A DNA stretch of 17,997 nt, from positions 1 to 17,997 of the forward strand of contig JADNRV010000677.1 in NCBI GenBank assembly GCA_015499995.1, read 5' to 3'. The notes beneath the pieces are model-generated. The model was not told where the DNA came from. It searched no databases and saw nothing but the letters and a program-made list of their open reading frames with translations. Of this stretch, positions 9,583 to 17,997 are shown piece by piece (position 1 is the first letter of the stretch; each line of letters opens with the position of its first letter). Both the position numbers and the translations under genes were made by a program. Source of the stretch: Flammula alnicola (lineage: Eukaryota > Basidiomycota > Agaricomycetes > Agaricales > Strophariaceae).

Positions 9583-12118
9583 ATGGCTTCAGACCACCAG
9601 GTTGTACTTACGAGGCCGCACAGGATGCCGTCACCGTCTACTCACATCTCAAAAGCGGCGAGGCAGGTGGTACCAGCCTTTTTGCAGAAACTATACGAGT
9701 TGCGTAGTTTCGTATTCTGTTTCTCGTTCCTAACTGACTAATATCTGTCTTTCTTTTTGGATTCGCTCTTTTTGAATCTTATTTATCTAGAATGGTTAAC
9801 GATCCCAATAATGCAGAGCTTATTCGCTGGTCGGAAGCTGGAGATTCATTCTTTGGTGCGTGCCACCGCCAATCATTCTGGCAATTGTGCACTGACGTTC
9901 TCTATAGTCCTAGACCACGAGCGCTTCGCCCATGAAGTTCTAGGAAGGTGGTTCAAGCACCGCAATTTCAGTTCTTTTGTTCGGCAGCTGAACATGTACG
10001 GCTTCCACAAAATCCCACATCTCCAACAAGGAGTGCTCAAAAGCGACACCGACACAGAGTTTTGGAATTTTGCACATGCCAGCTTTCATCGGGGACAACC
10101 GGACCTCTTATGTCTCATTCAACGCAAGAAGCAAGTACCACAGCCAGGTGAAGAAGGAACTATCGATCTGCGTGACCCCACTGCCAGCGTCGGCCTTCTT
10201 GGCAATGCTGTGCCAGGCGCCACCGTACCCAACCTAAATGCCCCTCCAGCGAACCCCGCACTCTCTTCCGGACAGATTCTTGATGTCCACTCGATCGTGA
10301 ATGGTATTGCGGCTATAAAACGGCACCAGACGACGATATCAGCGGAGCTGAACGAGCTGAAGCGGTCGAACCAACTCCTGTGGCAGGATGCGCTTGCTGC
10401 GCGTGCGAAACACCAGAAGCAGCAGGATACCATCAATAGAATTGTGAAGTTTCTTGCAGGCGTTTTTGGGCATGCAGCGGCTGCTGGGCCTGTGGCGGCA
10501 GGGTCACCAGGTGTTCCGGGCGGGCAGCATGGAAAGGAAGATGGTGTGGCTGAAAGTCTCAGTGTGGCACCTGGGACGAGGCGAAAGATGAGATTGATGA
10601 TTGAAGATGCAAAGAGGGATGGGCCCAGGAAAAGCATGGTCGAAGAACTCACAGAGATGCCGATGGATATGGAGGAAACAGTTTACGAACCCAGTCAGTG
10701 GTGTTTCATTCTACGTTTTGTGGCCATCTACTAATTTTTATCCAGGCTATCCCACGATCGAGACACCAGCATCTGCGCCTTCCCCTTCTCCGTCTGTGAG
10801 CATGTCAGATGGGTTAACTGTTGCAGACGCTTCTGCCTACTACAACAATATTGCGAATTCCACACCAACTGTGGACTCGAAACTGGACAGCAGAAGTCCC
10901 TCGTCAGCATCTACGACGACCGATTCAACATTACCGACTTACCAACCGGAGCCACAACGACTGTCACAGCAACAACCCACACAGGAACAGCAGATTTCTC
11001 GTGCTGTTACTCCGTCTCGCCATTCTCCTGCACTCTTCGAATTCGACCCGCGTCTACAGGGAGTTCTGAACCAGCTCTCTCCTTCTCAGATCCAGCAACT
11101 TCTCTCTTCCCTCGCCTCGCAACCCCTCGCCGACACGAACCCATCTGGCCCGTCCATCCCAAGCTCCACAATCAACCCCAACGCAACTACCGCCAGTGGG
11201 GGTCTCCTCACGCCATATCACCAACCTTCTTCGTTCGATTTCTCCATCAACCCCTCGTCACAGACTGTACAAGGCAACACGTTCAATCCTGCCATGCCTT
11301 TGATCTCACCAGACGGTTTGATCCAGTTCGATCATTATGATCCAGGATCTCCTAGTGACGAGAGGAACGCAAACCTAAACCTGATCAACAACAACGCCAC
11401 TGCACAGCAGCAGCAACATGAAGCGAAGATGGAGAGGCAGTGGCAGCAGGCGGAGGACATCGATAAAGACGTCAACGCCCTGAACTCTAGTATAAATTCG
11501 CTGATTCAGACGTTCGGCCTTGACCCTTCGCTCTTGGAGGACCAGCATCTCGGCAGTGGACTGGGTGATAGGGCGGTGCCACATGATCACGACCACGACA
11601 TGGAGGGACATGAGCCGACAGACCTGAACGTCAACGCGGCCGATTTCGACTTTTTCGACTCGTTTTTCAACAACATGCCCTCGTCCTCTGGTGGCGCCTC
11701 CGGCGGGATCCCCACCGACCAGCACATGCACGCCGGGGATAACGTGGGCGGCGTCGGTGGTGGTGCGGAAATGGATTATGGTGACCTCGCCTCAACGGCA
11801 TTCCTGGATGAGGTACCGACCTCATCGTCGTCTGACCTCACAGCGTCCCCTGCGCACCCTCTGAGGCAGGTTTCTCCCAAGTTGAACTTGGGTGCTGCTA
11901 ACGATGCCCCTCCTAGTACTGGCCTGAATCATGCTGGGAGCGGAGGCGGTGCTAAGACTACTACAACATCTTCCGCTGGTGGGGGAAGAAAGCGGAAATC
12001 GGACGTGATTCTTGATTTTGAGGGTGTGAATGGCCCTGGCTCGGACGCCGTCCAGACATCGACGCCGACGAAGACTACTACGGGAACGACAAAGTCAAAA
12101 CGGAGGAAGGATAAATGA
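9583..12118 (+). CDS. Heat shock transcription factor (HSF1 type)
   Basis: Four exons: 9583-9698, 9791-9855, 9908-10693 and 10746-12118, with introns of 92, 52 and 52 bases and agreeing phases, giving 779 residues. The HSF DNA-binding domain spans about 29-135 (VPAFLQKLYEMVNDP, WSEAGDSFFVLD). Its recognition helix is at 78-95 (HRNFSSFVRQLNMYGFHK), and the winged part ends in LLCLIQRKK. A heptad region at about 185-248 is the trimerisation domain. Further on are a Gln-rich stretch, a second short hydrophobic-repeat helix at about 560-587, an acidic HDHDHD run, and an aromatic-acidic patch (DFDFFDSFF, about 622-630) typical of activation domains. Basic nuclear-localisation signals are near 735-742 (GRKRKS) and at the C-terminus (KSKRRKDK). 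Known role: a nuclear trimeric activator of chaperone genes that binds nGAAn repeats. The first intron uses an unusual donor, GTTGCG. The length is usual for basidiomycete HSFs. Confidence 0.95.
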
Positions 12119-13600
12119 TCGGGTCGAGTGCCACATCGTCCTTGACTTTGACCTTGAAGACCGGATGTCTATCACGTTACTTGATACATCGTTATCGCCT
12201 TTTTCGCTTGCTCGCCAATACCGCCCAGTCATTGTCCCTCGCTCGCCACTTCTAGTCGCCATGACTATTTACGACTTTCCATTCTTGCCCTTTTTCGCCA
12301 CTACCACCACGTTTCGCCACTGCCTTCTTTTTTTACTATTCCTCGACGTCTGTCCTCATCCACCACGCTCTCGCTAATCACACGCTTATTGGACTTTCAA
12401 GCTCAACCTTCACCATTGCTCACTACCCAACGTCCCTAAATCTGTTGTTCATCCATTTTGGTGTACCCTGTTACTCTATTTTTTTTTTCTAGATCACCTC
12501 CCATCGACTGTATCAACGTGTAATAACATTAATGCAGAGCCTCAGAAACAGAACTAGTTGTACTACCACTACCACTATTGCATAGCTATTATTCACAATA
12601 TCTCATGTTTTTAGGAAGTACAAAATCGCAGCAATTTTACTTTTTTGCTAAACGCATCGAAATGAACCGTCGCTGCGTGTGATAAATGAGCCTCCCGGCA
12701 CTAGATTACATTAACAATTCAAGGTGAAAACACCGAGCAAGGACGACATACTGTTTTTCATCAGGCGCGGTCATACCTTCAGTGTTAACACTGATGTCGA
12801 AGTTCAGCGCTCAATTGCAGCCGATGCCCATCAGCCACCGCCCGGAATATCCTCTCAGCGCAGAACCGGGGTTTTTTACATTCCGATTACCTTTGGTCAG
12901 GGTTTCCTGACATACTGGGTTTCTCCTTAGAATTATCCCTGGCGATAAGCGGATGATTTTTTTGAAAGCTGATCTCGAAGGGGTCATGCGCTGTCCGAGT
13001 AGCCGCATAATAGCACCTATCACCACCATGAAAGACCGCAGTGGAGAGGTTGAGAGACGGGATAACCCCGTATAACGTTAAGCTGGCAAATTAAATGGCG
13101 ATTATCGTCGCAGCTTCCAGTACAGCAACACACCTGGCATATAATAATCCACATCGGTGTTATGTACATGTAACTGCACATGGACCTTTGTACATCAATT
13201 GTGCGTGGCGCAGTACAGCATCTTACTGCACATGGACTACAAGCGGTGTGCTAAAAATAGACTCGTCAAGAACGACCATCGAAACGTTGGATCTCAAAAA
13301 GTAGCAACCTGTGCACTCCTGTACACTGGGCGGTTTGTACGGCAGAATTATGAGCACTATCTAGCCGAAACCGCATTTTCAAAGACCACTAATTCAGCTT
13401 TTCTGGGAGAAAATCATGCATCGCACTTTCAAGGATTCCGGTCGCGGGTATACCGGAGCCCTGAAGACACAGTTTGGGGAGGGAAATTGGACGGCTGCAA
13501 TGATACAATTAAATTATTCAGGTGCTCCTCCATGTCGTAAATGGCTGTAGTTTGCTACCATCATCAAACTGGCATCTGGAGCTGAACGGGATGCTAAATA
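12119..13600. other. Intergenic region downstream of HSF
   Basis: The first 250 bases or so are C/T-rich and probably the HSF 3' untranslated region, with a run of T near 12480. The rest contains a perfect 14-base palindrome at 12780-12793 and a small repeat in which CAGTACAGCA (13118, 13211) and ACTGCACATGGAC (13173, 13225) each occur twice. Open frames at 12724-12930 and 13157-13540 show no protein features, and the latter has no ATG start. No gene is supported. Confidence 0.5.
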
Positions 13601-13627
13601 CGCGCATTTAAAAATAGGAACACCCCC

Positions 13628-13643
13628 AGTTTAAAAGGCGAAG
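13628..13643 (+). promoter_or_regulatory. TATA-like element of the secreted-protein gene
   Basis: A TTTAAAAGG element lies about 100 bases before the start codon, with a similar TTTAAAAATAGG about 20 bases further upstream. The start codon context (ACCACC before ATG) is a strong Kozak match. The spacing is plausible for a fungal promoter but no start site is known. Confidence 0.35.
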
Positions 13644-13732
13644 GTTTCCTCTGAAGATTCCTCATATCAGCTGGTCTGACTTACCCACATCGACTGTACG
13701 GCAGGCACCTACACTCAAGTAACGAAACCACC

Positions 13733-14578
13733 ATGAAATTCCTGATCGTCTATGCCTTTCTCGGCTTTTTGACCGCCGTCACCGCCATTCCTTCTCAGTC
13801 CGTCGAAGGGACCAACGACATTTCTCGTCGCGATTCCTGGAGCGACGACTCTCTTGCAGAACGCTACTATGCGGACGAAGACTCGCTCCAAGAACGGGAT
13901 AACTTGTATGACGACGATTCCCTTGGCGCTCGTTACTTGGACCCGTTCTATGAGCTAAGTGAGCGAGAGTATGAAGAGATCGAGGCCCGTCAGGCTGGGC
14001 AAGCGGCAAAGATGGCTATTGAAGGCATAATAAAACTGGTCAACCTAATTCAGGATCTAATCAATAAAGACAAAGAGGTGAGTCCTTCGCATCTCGGCCT
14101 GGTGTACATTGTGTGTGGCGAATTTTCTGATCTGACTTTTTCTGCACCACGTAGATGCGAGGACGATGGACTAAGGCATTAGCAGACAAGTTCAGGGCAG
14201 AACACCCACACCTCAACTTCATCGTTTGTCATACAAAGCACACGTACAACTTCAAGGGCAGACGAGGTGTCGATTGGGGTCATTCGCATCAGGAGATCAA
14301 CGTGAGCTTCCATAAAACAGTCGGGTAAGTAAAGTTCTTTCCCTTAGACTCGTCCTATTCTTATGAAGTATTTTTCACATGCATAGTTTTGAAATATACT
14401 GGTTCAAGGAGGGTACCTTCCACCGTATTGGGGACGGTGGATATCTCAATGTGCGTATTTCTCGTCGTCAAACAATCATGATGCTGAATCAATATTTTAC
14501 GTGTAACAGTGGGCGTACAACGGTAATGTGAAAAGCACATCTAATGGTGGAAGAGACCTTGTGTTTGGGCCTGTTTAA
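13733..14578 (+). CDS. Small secreted protein, unknown function
   Basis: Four exons: 13733-14077, 14155-14324, 14387-14450 and 14510-14578, with introns of 77, 62 and 59 bases, agreeing phases and clean donors (gtgagt, gtaagt, gtgcgt). The product is 215 residues. Residues 1-18 form a clear signal peptide (MKFLIVYAFLGFLTAVTA). An acidic segment follows, with a dibasic pair at 32-33 (possible Kex2-type cut) and three loose DSL(x)(E/A)R repeats at 38-45, 49-56 and 61-68. It ends near ARQAG at 85-89. The C-terminal domain (about 90-215) has a hydrophobic helix (IEGIIKLVNLIQDLI), NFIVCHTKHTYNFKG, GVDWGHS, FEIYWFKEGTFHRIGDGGYL and WAYNGN. Only one Cys is present, so disulfides are not the basis of stability. 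The family is not identified; similar small secreted fungal proteins with a GDGGYLNWA-like end exist as far as I recall. A decayed copy follows at about 15037. Confidence 0.88.
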
Positions 14579-15036
14579 AGAATTAGTTGCGCCTCTAGGA
14601 TCCTGTCTAAATTACTGTTGTAACTCACGAATAATCATCCTCCCCGAGAAACCAATCTCAGAGTCTTTTTCATGGGCACAAACTTTCAATTGTCTGACAT
14701 ATCGCCACCGCAAGATAGGAAGTATATCAATTCCGTTATAAACAAGATTTTCGGAATCCTTCTGCTTGAAACTGTTCGACTCTCCGATTGCTCGATGTCT
14801 TCGGGACACATTAAGAAACCCCGACGAGAACCATATCATATCATTGATGAATCGGTAACGCGGTGACGGCCTGTAGTATGTACGGCCTGTACAGCGATCG
14901 CCATCGGTATCCAGGAGCGCTAATAAAGCGCTGAAGCGACCGGCCTTCCTCATGACCTTTACTAAGCGCTCTGGGCTTTGTGATCGCTGGAGCTGCAATA
15001 GCGTTTTGGACTTCAACGCGATATCTCGGACAACAA
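14579..15036. other. Spacer between the secreted-protein gene and its decayed copy
   Basis: No plus-strand gene is supported. Just before the decayed copy, the frame leading into it encodes a hydrophobic stretch (SALGFVIAGAAIAFW, about 14966-15010) with no ATG. It does not match the intact gene's signal peptide. On the minus strand an open frame of 226 codons covers 14612-15292. Confidence 0.5.
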
Positions 15037-15722
15037 CACCTCGGCGCTCGATACTTGGAATCATCCTATGAACTGAGCGAACGAGAGTATGAAGAACTCG
15101 ACGCTCATTTTGCGGCGGTCGCCATAAGGGTAGCCGTTCAAGGAATAGAGTGATCGTCACCGCAATCAAGGACCAAATTAACAGAGACAAGAATGTGAGT
15201 ACTGTGCGTGGTATCGTTGTGGCGCACATCCCCGTGATCTCATTGCATTCTGATTTTATCCATGTACTAGTAGATGCGAGGAGAGTGGACAAAACATATG
15301 GTGGATCAATTCAGGCAGAAATACCCCGATTTCAACTTCGTGGTCTGCCTATGAGGCACCACACAGATTTTAAGGGAAGGAGGGGCGTCGACTGGGGTCA
15401 TTCCCAGCAAGCATTGCAAATGCCGTTGGAGGCACAGTCGGGCAAGCATCATCTTCGTGTGTTGGTAGTGTTATTCCAAACCCGCAATGGCTGCTATGCA
15501 TAGCTTCGAGATCTACTGGTTCAAGGAAGGCACCTTCCACCGAATCGGCGATGGTGGATATCTTAACGTGGTTATATCCTGCGCTCGCATATCGACGATG
15601 ATAACTGACTGACTGCGAGTCGTCTTGGATATAGCAGTGGGCGTATGGCGGTAACATCAGGCCTCAGAAGTAAGTCTAATAGCGGACAAGTCATGTTCGG
15701 GCCAGTGAAAAATCGAATGTAG
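15037..15722 (+). pseudogene. Decayed tandem copy of the secreted-protein gene
   Basis: The order of segments follows the intact gene at 13733-14578: LGARYLESSYELSEREYEEL, then an exon end before gtgagt, then MRGEWTK..., RRGVDWGHS, FEIYWFKEGTFHRIGDGGYLN (15504-15567), and WAYGGN (from 15638) through FGPV with a stop at 15720-15722. Introns are at the same places. Damage: a one-base loss gives a stop after QGIE in the first exon. A further one-base loss lies after VVC in the second. The second intron donor is GC rather than GT and the third is gtggtt. There is a frame change after WAYGGN. The signal peptide and acidic start are absent. A working secreted product is therefore unlikely. Confidence 0.85.
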
Positions 15723-15961
15723 ACGATCGCAAACTGCATGTGCGGCATTCGTTGTCTATTCCGTAACCCTATGAAAGCAATGTAGATCTACGAGGTCCTC
15801 CACCACTGGCAGGATGCGCACCCTCTCCAGGAGGTCTCTGATAACTGAGCGATGAATCGTAAATGGGTGCATGGAGTTCAAGAAACGCGGAAACGATGTC
15901 ATACCTAAGAAGCAGTTTTGCAATAGTTGGTCGAATCAATTATTTCGCGAAAAGCGCCTAA
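15723..15961. other. Short intergenic spacer between convergent genes
   Basis: This separates the plus-strand decayed copy from the minus-strand IFI6/IFI27-like gene, which end toward each other. No feature is seen beyond probable 3' untranslated sequence. Confidence 0.5.
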
Positions 15962-16675
15962 CTAGATCAGTGACAGCGAACCTGGATGACTAAAGCCCAG
16001 ATTAATTTTGCATCGAGTATACTCAAAGAAAAGGCGACGTACTGGTCTGGCAGCGATTGCTGTAGAAGAGCTGCTCTCGTCTTTACCATCTCGTGAGGGA
16101 GGACCGCCACCGGGAGGGTTGCCGGGAGGGGAGTTACCTGACACAGACCGTCTATCTTCGATTCTTTTATACAACCAGTATCCAAAACAGCCCGCCCCGA
16201 TACCCAGAGAAATCCCTGCCACGGCCAATGCGACTGGCGGAGCGACCGCCGCCGTCGCACCGAACGACTGAAGCGCAGAAAAGACGCCTGAAGTTGAACC
16301 AGCATATACAGCGGATTGAAAACTGGCCGCAATGGAGCCTATAAACGAATGACAAAGTTCATCTACAGAGAATCCTTCGGATTCATTAGAGTAGCACCAA
16401 CCTGCAAGGACTCCACTAGCTGTGAAGCCTAGCGCGTTCACAATCACCACAGCCAACGAAGGCAGAATGGCTGCAAGACCCGCTGCTGCAAACCCACTAC
16501 CGAGGAGCACAAAAATGTGTTGCTTGGCGAGGTCGCCGATCTGTTTGATGAGGTGTGCCGAAACGAGCACACCAGCCGGGAGTCGGTCGCGAATGAGGGG
16601 CATCAGGGCATCGACCAGGTCTTCGAGTCGTGGTCGACGACCGCCGCCAGAAGGTAAAATGCTGTTGTTGGACAT
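15962..16675 (-). CDS. IFI6/IFI27-like (ISG12 family) membrane protein
   Basis: Two exons, 16675-16402 and 16338-15962, with a 63-base intron (phase 1), give 216 residues. The family signature is GFTASGVLAG (83-92) running into SIAASFQSAVYAG and ALQSFGA (93-119). It only becomes continuous once the intron is removed. Hydrophobic segments lie at about 54-82, 93-119 and 123-148; the C-terminal tail is Pro/Gly/Ser-rich and then basic. The N-terminus carries an amphipathic stretch (LEDLVDALMPLIRDRL). Animal relatives are small hydrophobic proteins of mitochondria or other inner membranes linked to apoptosis and immune response; the role in fungi is not established. The start at 16675 is preferred over an in-frame ATG at 16843 because a TATA box at 16740-16747 lies between them. 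The donor is GTTGGT, unusual, and keeping the intron would leave the frame open with 21 extra residues. Confidence 0.85.
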   Translation of the reverse strand: MSNNSILPSGGGRRPRLEDLVDALMPLIRDRLPAGVLVSAHLIKQIGDLAKQHIFVLLGSGFAAAGLAAILPSLAVVIVNALGFTASGVLAGWCYSNESEGFSVDELCHSFIGSIAASFQSAVYAGSTSGVFSALQSFGATAAVAPPVALAVAGISLGIGAGCFGYWLYKRIEDRRSVSGNSPPGNPPGGGPPSRDGKDESSSSTAIAARPVRRLFFEYTRCKINLGFSHPGSLSLI

Positions 16676-16739
16676 TATGTATCGGTAGTGCTGCCTGAAA
16701 GCAATGAGTTTAGGAAAGGACGGATGCCAGGCCGTTGAG

Positions 16740-16747
16740 TATTTATA
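16740..16747 (-). promoter_or_regulatory. TATA box of the IFI6/IFI27-like gene
   Basis: TATAAATA on the minus strand, 65 bases upstream of the chosen start codon at 16675. This is a close match to the consensus at a normal distance and supports the shorter start over the upstream ATG at 16843. Confidence 0.55.
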
Positions 16748-16843
16748 CATATCGAAATAGGCGCCCAAAATGCTTCTCGCCGTAATAGAAGTTCCGGGCA
16801 GAATTTGTCGCCCCGAAAGAACACGCTTATCGATATCACACAA

Positions 16844-17997
16844 GTTAGATTCAACGCTTCTGCTTCACGAAATGTCACCGGTTCACCAGACGCATAAGCA
16901 GATGCATCCACATGGCGCTGCGCATTCATTTCCGCTTGCCTTGCGGCCCACAAAGTAGCCTCTAGTGAACCTACATGTGCAATTGATCAGCCAACCTTGC
17001 CACTATACTTACTGAGAACTCACGGCATATTTCGGCACTAAAATGGTGACTTATCAGGAGCACAGACAGAAATCAGGCTCTTCTCCGCAGCATAAAGAAT
17101 TCCAGCTGAAGCACACACGCTGTTTCGTAGAGAAAAACCTCATCGCTGTTAGCAGGACCACTGGACGCCTCGAAATCACCGGGACCAAGAACGAGGGCAC
17201 GTAACTCTTAACGCATTCCACGATCTACTCGCTGCCTGTCTGACATGCGTGAGCTGCGCACTGTAATCGCGCACATAATCCATCCGATCCTCAGCATAGC
17301 CTAGTTTTCCAAAGCCCAGCGAGATTGTCTAATAAGATACATTGAGCCTATGACTTGCAATAGGTGAGAGAGAACCCAAGGAACGCTGGGGGGCTCCACG
17401 ATGGTAAACCTATGCCTCGCGTCTGGCTCCAGCCTCTTATGAATGGGGCCGCGACATCCTCTGAGGCTCAGGGTATTGACTGTCGGAGGACGCAATGACG
17501 CCGCCGCTAGCCACACAACTCACTTTAAACAAAGGTAGGCCTAGTTGACGTCAAGGTCAAGTCATTCAAGATCAATGCGCATGGAGAAGCGAAACAATAC
17601 CGACAAGCATATAGAAAAACAGCGCTCCCAACCAACCCGCGAACTTCCATATCCTTTGCACGAGCCCAAAGGGAGGAAAGAGCGAAGGTTTAGGTTTTTG
17701 TCGAGACTAGGCCAAGGTTGGCATTCACTAGTTTTATCCCGAGTTCATAGCTAGCCCAAATTTAGAAAACAAAAAATGATGAACCATCTTCAACGTCAGG
17801 GATGCGGTGGTCTGGAATCTCGATCCAGAGATGGACAACACGTCTGGACACCCCGCCCATCATAAGCCGGGTCACTTGCCAACGTAAATCGCAACAAGGT
17901 TAGTACATACATAGCAGGCAGTAGCACAGCCACAGATGGGATAGCCGCGAGTGAGGGATGGGCTCAGCCGCACAAACGCCCCGTCGTCGTCTGACAA
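16844..17997. other. Intergenic, no supported feature
   Basis: Several short open frames (for example 17301-17516 minus and 17545-17754 plus) show no start context, domain, signal peptide or splice structure that I can support. No RNA gene, hairpin array or repeat was noticed. The stretch may contain distant promoter sequence of the minus-strand gene ending at 15962 or of a gene beyond the window. Confidence 0.45.

Noticed and set aside
10119..10652. 177-codon minus-strand open frame
   Set aside because: It lies wholly antisense to the third HSF exon, whose coding sense is certain; it is a by-product of GC-rich codons.
16676..16843. N-terminal extension of the IFI6/IFI27-like protein by 56 residues
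   Set aside because: The extension would start upstream of the TATA box at 16740-16747 and adds no family feature.
1..17997. tRNA, rRNA, CRISPR array or prokaryotic operon
   Set aside because: No cloverleaf-like sequence, rRNA motif or regular spacer-repeat array was noticed, and the genes are spliced and eukaryotic in type.

Overview
The window looks like nuclear DNA of a filamentous basidiomycete, probably an agaricomycete. All recognisable genes carry several short introns (about 46-92 bases) with fungal donors and acceptors. One gene encodes a fungal heat shock factor, one an IFI6/IFI27-like membrane protein, one a small secreted protein, and one a conserved agaricomycete-type protein of unknown function. 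The organism assignment is inference from gene style; no marker gene for a species is present.

Layout. Positions 1-2100 are a gene-poor repeat area. It holds two 40-base sequences with the layout of Helitron 3' ends (hairpin followed by CTAG|T), a 300-base direct repeat whose copies differ almost only at CpG sites, and shorter dispersed repeats. Positions 2555-6769 (minus strand) carry a many-exon locus. Its 5' part encodes a Pro/Ser/Gly/Gln-rich, probably disordered protein with five units of about 85 residues. Its 3' part encodes a conserved-looking globular protein of unknown function. Splice phases allow the two parts to be a single gene of about 1134 residues or two genes only 14 bases apart. 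Positions 6770-9582 hold no gene I can support except one doubtful open frame. Positions 9583-12118 (plus) encode a complete HSF1-type heat shock transcription factor in four exons. Positions 12119-13732 are intergenic. Positions 13733-14578 (plus) encode a 215-residue secreted protein in four exons, followed at about 15037-15722 by a decayed tandem copy that keeps the exon-intron layout but has frameshifts. Positions 15962-16675 (minus) encode the IFI6/IFI27-like protein, with a TATA box upstream. Positions 16844-17997 show nothing I can call.

The genes do not form an evident pathway. The most useful observations are the possible fusion at 4014-4084, the recurrent GTTG-type splice donors, the CpG-restricted decay of the repeat, the Helitron-like ends, and the intact/decayed pair of secreted-protein genes.
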